This document shows positions 26,654-34,564 of a stretch of 64,000 bases of DNA, in pieces. Position numbers and translations under genes: made by a program. The DNA comes from Acidimicrobiales bacterium (GTDB lineage Bacteria > Actinomycetota > Acidimicrobiia > Acidimicrobiales > SKKL01), in contig JAXHLR010000004.1 of assembly GCA_034521975.1 (NCBI GenBank), positions 184,165 to 248,164 on the forward strand, written 5' to 3'. The stretch's first letter is position 1, and every line of letters starts with the position of its first letter. Under the pieces are notes generated by a model. The model saw only the letters and a program-made list of their open reading frames with translations. It did no database searches and had not been told where the DNA came from.

Positions 26654-27598
26654 CTATCCGGCGGTGAGCACCGCGGACAGTGCCGCGGTCTCGTGCTGGA
26701 CCCGGGCGATGATGCGATCGAGCGGCTCGCCCTCGATCCCCTCGAGCGACAGCACCATCCGCGCCGCGTCGGACTTGGCGATGCTCAGTTGGTCCTCGGA
26801 CAGCCCGGCGATCATCTCCGCCGCGATCAGACAGCGGGTGATCGCGGTCTCCCTCGGGCTCAGGCTGTGGTGGTGGTTGGCGATGGCCTCGCAGAACGGT
26901 GCGGGGAACTTCCAGGCTTCGAGCACCCGAGCTCCGGCTTCGGGGTGGGTGATGCCGAGCACCTCCAGCTCCCGTTGGGGGGTGGCGCGTGGCCCGAGCT
27001 GGGACCACGCGGCCGGTGCGGCCCGCTGCAGCAGTGCCTCACCGAGGTCGTGCATGAGACCCAGCGCGAACGCGTCGGACGCGGGAACGCCGAATCGGCC
27101 GGCGACGAGTTGCGCCGCGTTGGCCACCGCCGCCGCGTGGGACCAGAAGTCGCCCTCGACCGCGGTGTCCTCGTCGCTGAGTCCGCACGCGGCGGAGGCG
27201 GCCAGCGATCGCACGGTGGCGAAGCCGAGCGCGGCGATCGCCCGGGGAACGTTGGTGACCGGCGTACGGAGGCTGTAGAAGGCCGAGTTGGAGATGCGGA
27301 TCAGCCGAGCCGAGAGCAAGGGGTCGAGCTCGACGGTCCTCGACAGGCGCGCGACGTCCGATGACGGGTCGTCGACCAACCACAGCACCCGCAGCGCGAC
27401 CGTGGGATGGCTCGGCAGCTCCTCCATCGCCTGCAACAGTGACTCGATCTGCTCGTTGCGGGCGGCCTCCGCGGGATCGGGTTCTGCGTCGTCCTCACCC
27501 TGATCATGCGTGTCGGTGGTGACCGGGGACAGGTGTCGCAGGCGGGGTGGATCGCCATCGGTGAGTCTGGTGGGGTCGCGAGGGTCTGGGGCATGCAC
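26654..27598 (-). CDS. HDOD domain signal-transduction protein
   Basis: A 314-residue HDOD protein. After a disordered, acidic N-terminus, the domain starts at about residue 57 (MEELPSHPTVALRVLWLVDD). It shows VELDPLLSARLIRISNSAFY, the core GLMHDLGEALL (HD pair kept) and FCEAIANHHHSL. HDOD proteins usually lack phosphohydrolase activity and act as scaffolds in signalling. Co-transcription with the GGDEF-EAL gene 7 nt downstream suggests it partners with that protein. The start is uncertain: GTG at 27598 lacks a Shine-Dalgarno sequence, and a start near the ATG at 27430 would trim only the disordered part. Confidence 0.88.
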   Translation of the reverse strand: MHAPDPRDPTRLTDGDPPRLRHLSPVTTDTHDQGEDDAEPDPAEAARNEQIESLLQAMEELPSHPTVALRVLWLVDDPSSDVARLSRTVELDPLLSARLIRISNSAFYSLRTPVTNVPRAIAALGFATVRSLAASAACGLSDEDTAVEGDFWSHAAAVANAAQLVAGRFGVPASDAFALGLMHDLGEALLQRAAPAAWSQLGPRATPQRELEVLGITHPEAGARVLEAWKFPAPFCEAIANHHHSLSPRETAITRCLIAAEMIAGLSEDQLSIAKSDAARMVLSLEGIEGEPLDRIIARVQHETAALSAVLTAG

Positions 27599-27668
27599 GA
27601 TGCGGGTATCGGCGTGCCAGCGGCTCCGATGAGGATCAGCGCTAGGTCGGACGGCTCATTCTCAGCGG

Positions 27669-29237
27669 TCAGACCGGGGCTTGCAGTGGCCGTCGCTGCC
27701 GTGGCGACGGGCCGAGGGCATCGAGCAGATCGGTGACCAGGTCGTCGCGGATCCCTCGGTAGGAGGGATCATCGAAGCGGTTGACGCGCTGGAGCGGATC
27801 GTCGGCGAGGTCGTAGAGCTCGCCCTCGGTGCCATCGTGGACGGTCCCGGGTTCGGTGATCGTGCAGACCAGGTCCTGGCGGGTGATCGTGCGCAGACGC
27901 ACCTCCACCCCGAATCGCTCGCTGTCCCACTCGGTCACGACCGGCCCGCGGTGCCGGCTGTCGGCGTCGTGGTCGTCGACTGGCAGGGCGGTGCCTTCCA
28001 TCCACGGCCGTGGGTCGAGGCCGGCGATCCGGCACCACGTTGGTGCGAGGTCGACCAGGCCCACCGGGCGCGAGACCACCGCGGGCGCGACCTCCGCGCT
28101 CGGAGCGGGACGCCAGACGAGGGGCAGCCGCATCAGCCCGTCGACGTGATACGGCCCCTTGAACAGCAGCCCGAAGTCGCCCTGCAACTCGCCGTGGTCG
28201 GTCGTGAAGATCACGTCGACGTCGTCGGCCCAGCCACGAGCGGCACAGGCCGCGAGCACCCGGCCGAGGGCCTCGTCGATCAACTCGCACTCCACCGCCG
28301 TGCGGGCGTTGACCTCGCGCACCTGGTCGGCGGTGAGCGTGGCGGGAACCCAGTTGAGCGGGGCCTCGAAGTTCGACACCAACGTGCCGTCGTACCACTG
28401 GCGCCAGTGACGAGGCTTGGCGTCGAGGATCGCTTCGCGACGTTCCCGCTCCTCGGGGTACCCGGCGGGGAGGGGGACGTCGCGCCAGTCGACACGGCGC
28501 ATCTCCTCGACCGGCGGATCCCACGGGTGGTGGGGGTCGGGGAAGCTCATCCAGCAGAACCAGTCGTCGCCCTCGTCGAGGGCATCGAGCCAGGCGATCG
28601 TGCGGTCGGCCACCCAGTCGGTGTGGTACCAGTCGCGAGGGATCGGATTGTCCTTCACCTGAGGTGCACCGGTGTCTCCACCCCCTTCGCTGTTGACCTC
28701 GAGGTCGCGATCGAGCGTGGCGTAGTACCAGGCGATCGCCTCGGGATGGGTGTCGGCGAGCCACCGTGCGTAGTGCAGCTGGCCGGTCGCCCCGTGGGTG
28801 GCCAGCTCCAGGTGCTCGAACCCTCGGTGGGGTCCGGTGGACCCGTCGTGCCACGGGCGGGTCGCGCTGGTGAGCCCCTGGCGGGCCAGGGTGTTCTCGG
28901 TGAAGCGGCCGAACGGATCGATGTAGGGCTCGAAGTGGGCCTTGCCCACCAGCGCGGTGCGGTACCCCGCACGTTGCAGCACACCTGCCGCCGACGGCGC
29001 ATCGACCGGAAGCGGCACGCCGTTCATCCACACGCCGTGGGTCCTGGGGTGCTGGCCGGTGAGCATGGTGGACCGCGACGGCATGCAGACCACCGACTGG
29101 GGCACGGCCCGCTGGTAGCGGATGCCCTCTGCCGCGAGGCGGTCGACGACCGGGGTGCGGGCGATCGCACCGCCGTTGCAGCCGAGACTGTCGTAGCGCT
29201 GCTGGTCGGTGGTGACGAACAGGACCTTGCGTCCCAT
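27669..29237 (-). CDS. Sulfatase (type I, formylglycine-dependent)
   Basis: A 522-residue alkaline-phosphatase-fold sulfatase. The metal site starts VLFVTTDQQRYDSLGCNGG, and the formylglycine motif is VVCMPSRSTMLTGQ (CxPSR), so it needs an FGE-type activator. Further conserved parts are FPDPHHPWDPP, VIFTTDHGELQGDFGLLFKG and VGLVDLAPTWCRIAGLDP. No signal peptide is seen from the ATG at 29237, so it is probably cytoplasmic. Substrate class is open: choline-O-sulfate, aryl or carbohydrate sulfate. The start codon shares a base with the upstream SRPBCC stop, and AGGAG precedes it. It is the last gene of the TetR-SRPBCC-sulfatase operon. Confidence 0.92.
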   Translation of the reverse strand: MGRKVLFVTTDQQRYDSLGCNGGAIARTPVVDRLAAEGIRYQRAVPQSVVCMPSRSTMLTGQHPRTHGVWMNGVPLPVDAPSAAGVLQRAGYRTALVGKAHFEPYIDPFGRFTENTLARQGLTSATRPWHDGSTGPHRGFEHLELATHGATGQLHYARWLADTHPEAIAWYYATLDRDLEVNSEGGGDTGAPQVKDNPIPRDWYHTDWVADRTIAWLDALDEGDDWFCWMSFPDPHHPWDPPVEEMRRVDWRDVPLPAGYPEERERREAILDAKPRHWRQWYDGTLVSNFEAPLNWVPATLTADQVREVNARTAVECELIDEALGRVLAACAARGWADDVDVIFTTDHGELQGDFGLLFKGPYHVDGLMRLPLVWRPAPSAEVAPAVVSRPVGLVDLAPTWCRIAGLDPRPWMEGTALPVDDHDADSRHRGPVVTEWDSERFGVEVRLRTITRQDLVCTITEPGTVHDGTEGELYDLADDPLQRVNRFDDPSYRGIRDDLVTDLLDALGPSPRQRRPLQAPV

Positions 29238-29686
29238 CAGGAGCTTCTCCTCGTTGGCGACGATCGGACGGCATCGACGGCCGGGCCGACAGAGGACTCG
29301 AACTGGCGACGCAGCTCGTCGAGCGCAGCCCCCGCGCCGCCGGCCAGCACCAGCGCCATGGTGGCCGGCGCGGCGTCGGTGGCATAGACCACCAGCGACG
29401 AGGTCGTGTCCAGCTCGATCACGTCGATGGTGGCCAGGTGCTCGTGGAACAGCGGTCCGGACAACGCGTACTGGAACCTGCGCTGCACCGGATCGTTGGT
29501 GAGGATGCGCTCGGTCATGGACACACCGGTGGCGAGGGTGATGTCGCGCTGGTCGCCGTCGACGGTGCATTCGTCGATGCCGGGGAACCACAGGTGCAAC
29601 AGCTCGGGCCGGCCCACCACCGACCACACCTCGTGCGCGGGCCGCTCGATGATCACGTGGCGTCGGACGCTGGCCCTGGTGCTCAC
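29237..29686 (-). CDS. SRPBCC (START-like) family protein
   Basis: A 149-residue ligand-binding protein of the polyketide cyclase/SRPBCC fold. The typical start is VRRHVIIERPAHEVWSVVGR, then LLHLWFPGIDECTVDGDQRD and the C-terminal amphipathic helix GAALDELRRQFESS. These proteins bind hydrophobic ligands in a helix-grip cavity. The GTG at 29686 overlaps the TetR stop (GTGA) and its own stop meets the sulfatase start, so all three are coupled. It may bind the compound sensed by the TetR protein or processed by the sulfatase. Confidence 0.85.
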   Translation of the reverse strand: MSTRASVRRHVIIERPAHEVWSVVGRPELLHLWFPGIDECTVDGDQRDITLATGVSMTERILTNDPVQRRFQYALSGPLFHEHLATIDVIELDTTSSLVVYATDAAPATMALVLAGGAGAALDELRRQFESSVGPAVDAVRSSPTRRSS

Positions 29687-30297
29687 CGCCGGATCCCGAA
29701 CAGCGCATCGAGAGCGACGACCATGGCCCGGCGCGAACGATCGCCGTCGAACCCCTGCTGGCGCATCAGGTCGTTGGACTCGAACGAACAGGCGACGTCG
29801 GCGGCGTCGAGTCGTGCCTGGGCGTCGGCCGAGGCGAGACCGGCCAGCTCAGCGGCGAACGTCTCGGCGACCTGTGAGCGGAGCCGGGCCCGCACCCGCG
29901 CCACCTCCGCGGCCACCAGGGGCCGGGTGGATGCGCGGAGTCGCGCGACCCGCCCCACATGTCCCATGGCGTCGAGCAGCCCCGATCGCTGATCGACGAA
30001 GGTCCCCACCCGCTCGGCGACGGGTGCGTCGGGGTCGATGTCGAGGTTCCACAGCGGGGCCAAGCGCTGCTGTTGATGCTCGATGGCAGCCATGGCCAGG
30101 TCGTCGAGGTCGTCGAAGTAGCGAAAGACGGACCGGGGCGAGAGCGCCGCGTCCGTGGCGATCGACGCGATGCCGGGTTCGTAGTCGCCGGCGTCGTAGC
30201 GGGCGAGCAGGGCCTCGACCACCGTACGACGGTTCTGCTCGCGGCGCTGGCGGCGTCCGTCGACACGTGGAGGGAACCCAGCGGGAGCAGCTGTCAC
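29683..30297 (-). CDS. TetR family transcriptional regulator
   Basis: A 204-residue TetR-type repressor. The helix-turn-helix (about residues 25-65) reads GIASIATDAALSPRSVFRYF; the C-terminal ~140 residues form the ligand/dimerisation part and give no ligand clue. The GTG at 30297 has no Shine-Dalgarno sequence, but TTGTCA, 17 nt, TAGTCT and then 6 nt lead straight into it, so the mRNA is probably leaderless. A 21-bp inverted repeat (30313-30333) lies across this promoter and the divergent one, a plausible autoregulatory operator. Confidence 0.9.
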   Translation of the reverse strand: MTAAPAGFPPRVDGRRQRREQNRRTVVEALLARYDAGDYEPGIASIATDAALSPRSVFRYFDDLDDLAMAAIEHQQQRLAPLWNLDIDPDAPVAERVGTFVDQRSGLLDAMGHVGRVARLRASTRPLVAAEVARVRARLRSQVAETFAAELAGLASADAQARLDAADVACSFESNDLMRQQGFDGDRSRRAMVVALDALFGIRR

Positions 30298-30303
30298 GAC
30301 CGC

Positions 30304-30349
30304 AGACTAACAATTGACACTAGCCATGACAATACCTTACCGTGACCGG
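30304..30349. promoter_or_regulatory. Divergent promoters with 21-bp candidate TetR operator
   Basis: Minus strand: TTGTCA (30332-30327), 17 nt, TAGTCT (30309-30304), then 6 nt to the TetR GTG. Plus strand: TTGACA (30314-30319), 18 nt, TACCGT (30338-30343), then 6 nt to the ATG at 30350. The inverted repeat ATTGACA-7 nt-TGACAAT (30313-30333, one mismatch between arms) contains both -35 boxes, so one bound repressor could shut both genes. Confidence 0.5.
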
Positions 30350-30922
30350 ATGGGACTGGACGATCTACTGCTCGACTCGCTTCGCCGACGGATGCGGGCC
30401 ATGCACTCGCTCTACTACGACGCGGTGGCCACCATGGACCTCTCCCATGTGAACCACTTCGAGCGCGAGGGCGTGCTTCCCATCGCGTTCTGCCTCTTTC
30501 ACTACACGAACATGCAGGACGCCTCGTTCATGGCGATCACCGGACAGGCGCCGATCTGGAACGACGAGTGGCAGGCCCTGGTGCAGATGGCCATCGACGA
30601 CCACGGCAAGGAACGCACCGTCGACGAGATGGTGCACCAACGCATCGGCGACTACGACCAGTTCTGCTCCTACCAGCGCCAGGTGTTCGAGCGCACCGAG
30701 CAGTGGCTCGAGACGCTCGCGCCCACCGAGCTCACTCGCGTCATCGTCCCCCGGCCACTTCCACCGGTGGTGGCCAACACCTACAGCGCTCGGGTCGCCG
30801 GCGACGACGGCATCACCGTGCTCGACGCCGTGGAGTGCTGGATGTACCAGCACGGCCTCCGCCACATGGGCGAGATCGAACTGGCGCGGGGCATGGTCGG
30901 ACTCGGCGGCATGACCAGCTGA
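30350..30922 (+). CDS. DinB-like four-helix protein
   Basis: A 190-residue protein of the DinB/YfiT-like metal-binding helical superfamily, judged from sequence character. FCLFHYTNMQDASFM near residue 50 and ECWMYQHGLRHMGEIELARG near residue 170 place His residues where the superfamily binds metal. Many members are thiol-dependent S-transferases (mycothiol or bacillithiol); a substrate cannot be read here. The ATG at 30350 is preferred over upstream ATG/TTG codons because it sits 6 nt from a -10-like TACCGT. It is divergent from, and likely regulated by, the TetR gene. Confidence 0.7.
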   Translation: MGLDDLLLDSLRRRMRAMHSLYYDAVATMDLSHVNHFEREGVLPIAFCLFHYTNMQDASFMAITGQAPIWNDEWQALVQMAIDDHGKERTVDEMVHQRIGDYDQFCSYQRQVFERTEQWLETLAPTELTRVIVPRPLPPVVANTYSARVAGDDGITVLDAVECWMYQHGLRHMGEIELARGMVGLGGMTS

Positions 30923-30928
30923 TCACCG

Positions 30929-30948
30929 GCGAGCGCCGCGACGCTCAC
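30929..30948. terminator. Hairpin between convergent genes
   Basis: GGCGAGCG and CGCTCACC pair around CCGCGA with one mismatch (a G-U wobble on the minus-strand transcript), between the convergent stops at 30922 and 30945. No T-run follows. It is a candidate terminator only. Confidence 0.25.
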
Positions 30949-32966
30949 CTCAGCGCCAGCACCGCCAGCAACGGGCGATGATCCGATGCCACACTGTCCG
31001 CCACCGTGGTCTCGGCCCTGGTCAGGTCGCCGGTGTGGAGCACCCAGTCGATGCGCGCCCGAGGTGCAGCCGAGGGATAGGTGTGACCGGGACCTTGGGC
31101 CGGATCCCACGCCGGAACCAATCCGGATCCTTCGAGGCGGGTGAGGATGTCGGATCCCGGCTGGGAGTTGAGGTCACCGGCGATGACGGTGCGTGGCCGA
31201 TCACCCCACAGATCGAGGATCGCGTCGACCCGCGAGGCACGTTCGCCGAGGGTTCCCCCAGGGGGCAGGTGCGTTCCCACGACCACCAGCGGATCGCCGC
31301 CGCCCACGTCGAGCTCGACCGCCAAGGCGCCGCGTGGCAGTGCGGTACCCACTCGGGCGAACCGGTGCTGGCGGACACCATCGATGGGGAACCGACTGAG
31401 GATCGCGTTCCCGTGCAGCGCGTCGAGCGACGACGGCTGGAAGACCACGTGGGGCATCTCGAGCCGGCGCTGGAGCCAGCCCACCATGTCGACCCCACCG
31501 GTCGGCAGGTGGCCTCGCGGCACCTCTTGGAGGCTGACGACATCGGGCGCGAGGTCCTCGAGGGTGGTCGCGACCTCGTCGAGGTTGAGGTGACCATCGG
31601 GGTCGAAGGCCAGCCCAACGTTGTAGGTGACCACTCGCACCTCGGCACCGGTGGCCACCGCCGCACCAGGTTGCACCAGCACCGGAACACCAGCGACCAC
31701 CAACGCCGCAGGGATCACGAAGACACCCAGCAGCGAGGAGAGCTCGGTGCGGCCGGGACGATGGGGCCGAGGGACCAGATCGGTCCTGGCCAGCACGATT
31801 GCGACGAGCATGATCACCGCGGTGGAGACCAGGGCCACCGCCGGTGGCACCGGCAGGCCGAGGATCCCGCGGCCGTCGAGCAGGGCGACCGAGCCGAGGG
31901 CCGTCAGATAGCCGACGCCGATCACCGCCATGGGAGCCGGCACATCGCCGGTACCGGCGCCCCGCACCCCCGCGGTGGTCAGCACCGCCCCGATGGCCCC
32001 CTGGGCCAGCAGCACCGCCGCGATCCAGCCGACACCCGGCATGTGACCAGCGATGGGAAGCACGAGCACCGCGACCGCGCCGACCGTTCCGAGCACCGGC
32101 CAGGGTCCCGACGGGTGACGAGCCGTCGACGCCGAAGCGACCAAGCCGACGCCGGCACCGGCTGCACCGACCAGCGACGCTCCCAACCAGCCGAGGGTGG
32201 TCACCTGGCCCAGCCATCCGAGGTTGGCGAGCATGAACCCCTCGAGGACCAGGACCGGGCCCACCAACACCAACGACCACGCAGAACGAAGTGAGCGGCC
32301 CAGCACGAACATCGGTCGCCGGGCTCGTGACGCGACGAGCCACAGGTACCAGCTGGCCAGACCCACCACGACGGCCACCGCCCACCACGACTCGACCCAC
32401 ACCAGGTGGCGGCTGGCGAGGCCGGTGTGCAACGCGGCATCGAGCACGACGCCGGCGAGCACACCGCCGCCGAGGAGGGGCAGTCCCAAGGTGGCCAGCA
32501 CTGCGAGGACGCACAACGCGGCCGCCAAGCCGATCCCGGCCAGTCCCACCGCCACCGGGCCGTCGCTCATCTGCACCCCCACCCGAGCGACGACGAGCAG
32601 CAGCGCCGCGGCGACGAACAGGCTCCGGGGATCGCGCCGGCACGCGCCGATCAGCACCACCGGCGCGGCGAGGAAGGGGGCGACCTGCAGGAGCACCAGC
32701 GCCTCCGGGGCCACCACGCCGCCGAGGTGCAACGGCAACAGCGCGGGGAACGCACGGAGCAGTTCGACGGCGAACAACACGGTGACCGCGACGAGGGCCG
32801 ACATCGAGCCCGGCCGCCCCACGGCCAGCCCCTGCCCAGCGACACCGGGCGCGAGCGCAGGCTGAAGCGTTGTCGGCCCGGCGGTGCGCAGACCCAGGCG
32901 GCGGGCCTCATCGGTCTCGGTCGGTGCAGGGGCCACGATCCGAACATAGCCCCGAGCGGCGGTCAC
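30945..32966 (-). CDS. Polytopic membrane protein with C-terminal endonuclease/exonuclease/phosphatase domain
   Basis: A 673-residue protein. Residues 55-430 form about twelve hydrophobic helices; residues 440-673 form an EEP-fold hydrolase. The EEP motifs are complete: VVTYNVGLAF (Asn), VVSLQEVPRG (Glu metal ligand), VVGTHLPPGG, AGDLNSQPGS (GDxN), ARIDWVLHTGDL and SVASDHRPLLAVL (SDHxP). An enzyme anchored this way probably cleaves a phosphodiester of a lipid or of extracellular nucleic acid; which side of the membrane it faces cannot be seen. The GTG at 32966 overlaps the ferredoxin stop, so it ends a P450-ferredoxin-EEP operon. Confidence 0.87.
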   Translation of the reverse strand: MTAARGYVRIVAPAPTETDEARRLGLRTAGPTTLQPALAPGVAGQGLAVGRPGSMSALVAVTVLFAVELLRAFPALLPLHLGGVVAPEALVLLQVAPFLAAPVVLIGACRRDPRSLFVAAALLLVVARVGVQMSDGPVAVGLAGIGLAAALCVLAVLATLGLPLLGGGVLAGVVLDAALHTGLASRHLVWVESWWAVAVVVGLASWYLWLVASRARRPMFVLGRSLRSAWSLVLVGPVLVLEGFMLANLGWLGQVTTLGWLGASLVGAAGAGVGLVASASTARHPSGPWPVLGTVGAVAVLVLPIAGHMPGVGWIAAVLLAQGAIGAVLTTAGVRGAGTGDVPAPMAVIGVGYLTALGSVALLDGRGILGLPVPPAVALVSTAVIMLVAIVLARTDLVPRPHRPGRTELSSLLGVFVIPAALVVAGVPVLVQPGAAVATGAEVRVVTYNVGLAFDPDGHLNLDEVATTLEDLAPDVVSLQEVPRGHLPTGGVDMVGWLQRRLEMPHVVFQPSSLDALHGNAILSRFPIDGVRQHRFARVGTALPRGALAVELDVGGGDPLVVVGTHLPPGGTLGERASRVDAILDLWGDRPRTVIAGDLNSQPGSDILTRLEGSGLVPAWDPAQGPGHTYPSAAPRARIDWVLHTGDLTRAETTVADSVASDHRPLLAVLALR

Positions 32967-33157
32967 TCCTCGATGGTGATGGCGAACTCGGGACAGTTGT
33001 CGGCCGCGAGGCGCGCCGCCTCGTGCTGGTCCTCGGGAACCTCACCGTCGACCTTGAGCACCGAGAAGCCCTCGTCGTCGCTGTCGAAGAGGGCGGGAGC
33101 GAGCGCGTAGCAGCGTCCATGACCTTGGCACGCGTCGGAGTCGAGCTTGATGATCAT
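32963..33157 (-). CDS. [3Fe-4S] ferredoxin, P450 partner
   Basis: A 64-residue ferredoxin of the type paired with actinobacterial P450s. The cluster ligands are Cys10 and Cys16 in CQGHGRC plus Cys55 in NCPEFAI. The Cys that would give a [4Fe-4S] cluster is replaced by His13, which fits a [3Fe-4S] centre. It passes electrons from a reductase to the adjacent P450. The ATG at 33157 overlaps the P450 stop by 4 nt (ATGA), and its own stop overlaps the EEP gene start. Confidence 0.92.
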   Translation of the reverse strand: MIIKLDSDACQGHGRCYALAPALFDSDDEGFSVLKVDGEVPEDQHEAARLAADNCPEFAITIEE

Positions 33158-34404
33158 CGGGAGACCTCGGCGGTGGAGAGGATGCGGATGGGAAGCTCGC
33201 GAGGACCGCGCACCTGCCCCGCAGACCATCGAACCGCCTCGGGATCGTCGGTGGCAAGCTCGAAGTCGGGGATGCGGGTCAGCCACTCCTCGAGCGCGAC
33301 CCGTAGCTCCATGCGAGCCAGGTTCGAGCCGATGCACCGGTGGATACCCACCCCGAAGGCGAGGTGTCGGTTGCGCTGGCGGTCGAGCACGACCCGATCG
33401 GCGTCGTCGAAGGCATCGGGATCGCGGTTGGCGGCGGGGAACGGCAACAGGACCCAGTCGCGAGCGCCGACCGGGCACCCCCTGATCTCGGTGCCCTCGG
33501 CGCCCTCGGCCACGATGCGGGCCATCGTGACCGGCGCGTAGAAGCGCAGCAGCTCCTCGATCGCGAACACCATCACATCGGGGTCCTCGACCAGGCGTCG
33601 CCGGTCGTCGGGGGTCTGGGCCAGATGCCACAGGCTGGCCCCGATCGCGGACCACGTGGTGTCGATGCCGGCGATGATCAACAGGCCGATGGTGCCGCGG
33701 ATGTGGTCGTCGGACAGTGGCTCTCCGTCCATCTCGCAGTCGAGGAGGTAGCTGATGAGGTCCGTACCGTCGGTGGGGTTGGCCCGACGGTCGGCGATCG
33801 TCATGTTGAGGTAGTAGTCGAGGGTGTCCTCGTAGGTGAGCTCGCTGCTGGCGAACGAACCCGGCGCTTCGAGGATCCGGTGGATGAAGGTGCGGAACTT
33901 GTCGCCGTCCTCGCGGGGCACGCCGAGCATCTCGGCGATGACCCGGACCGGAATGTGCTGGGTGTACTGCACGGCGGCGTCGACCTCGGTGGCGCCGGTG
34001 GCGATGATCTCGTCGAGCAGCTCCCGGCAGGCGCGCCGGGTTGCGGTCTCCCAGCGATCGATCTCCTTGGGGGCGAACGCGGGCAGCAGCAGACGCCGAG
34101 CGGTGGCGTGGAACGGCGGATCAGAGGTGATCGGAGGGGCGTACCCCATGGGGGCGAGTCCTTCGGGCCGGAACTCGCTGACGATGATTCCCTCGGAGCT
34201 GAAGTGATCCGTGTCGCGAGCGATGGCGGTCACATCGTCGTGACGCACCGGCAGCCAGGCGCCGCCGAAGCGGTCGGTGTGGGCGACCGGGCACCGCTCG
34301 CGCAGCTCCTCCCACACCTGGGGTGCCTGCTGGGCGTACTCGGGGCGGGTGTGGTCGAAGTCGGTCGCCCAGTCCTGAACGGGTGGGCGCTGGCTCTCGG
34401 TCAT
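33154..34404 (-). CDS. Cytochrome P450
   Basis: A 416-residue soluble bacterial P450 monooxygenase. The I-helix oxygen-activation motif is IIAGIDTTW, the K-helix ExxR is AIEELLRFYAP, and the heme-binding loop is AFGVGIHRCIGSNLARMELR with the thiolate Cys. The substrate is unknown. The ferredoxin follows at once, giving a class I redox chain; the reductase is not in the window. The start is ATG 34404 (MTESQRPPVQDW), with AGGGGAG upstream; the frame is open to 34503 but that stretch holds promoter-like sequence and 20-bp repeats. Confidence 0.94.
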   Translation of the reverse strand: MTESQRPPVQDWATDFDHTRPEYAQQAPQVWEELRERCPVAHTDRFGGAWLPVRHDDVTAIARDTDHFSSEGIIVSEFRPEGLAPMGYAPPITSDPPFHATARRLLLPAFAPKEIDRWETATRRACRELLDEIIATGATEVDAAVQYTQHIPVRVIAEMLGVPREDGDKFRTFIHRILEAPGSFASSELTYEDTLDYYLNMTIADRRANPTDGTDLISYLLDCEMDGEPLSDDHIRGTIGLLIIAGIDTTWSAIGASLWHLAQTPDDRRRLVEDPDVMVFAIEELLRFYAPVTMARIVAEGAEGTEIRGCPVGARDWVLLPFPAANRDPDAFDDADRVVLDRQRNRHLAFGVGIHRCIGSNLARMELRVALEEWLTRIPDFELATDDPEAVRWSAGQVRGPRELPIRILSTAEVSR

Positions 34405-34416
34405 CGCATGATCTCC

Positions 34417-34450
34417 CCTGGTGGCAAGGTCGCCCGCCTGGTGGCAAGGT
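34417..34450. repeat. 20-bp-period direct repeat in the P450 5' UTR
   Basis: CCTGGTGGCAAGGT occurs at 34417-34430 and again at 34437-34450, exactly 20 bp apart. A weaker copy (GCATGGTCGC) lies near 34461. A two-turn spacing is typical of tandem binding sites for a dimeric regulator. TATAGT at 34486-34481 on the minus strand could be the -10 element, giving a UTR of about 70 nt that includes the repeats. Confidence 0.6.
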
Positions 34451-34564
34451 GCTCCGGGCGGCATGGTCGCCCCGCTCCGCACTATACGCCGTACGGGCCC
34501 CATCGCACGTCGCTGAGATCGCCGGATCCCCTACAGAATCCGCCCCACCAGCCGATCGAGGACC

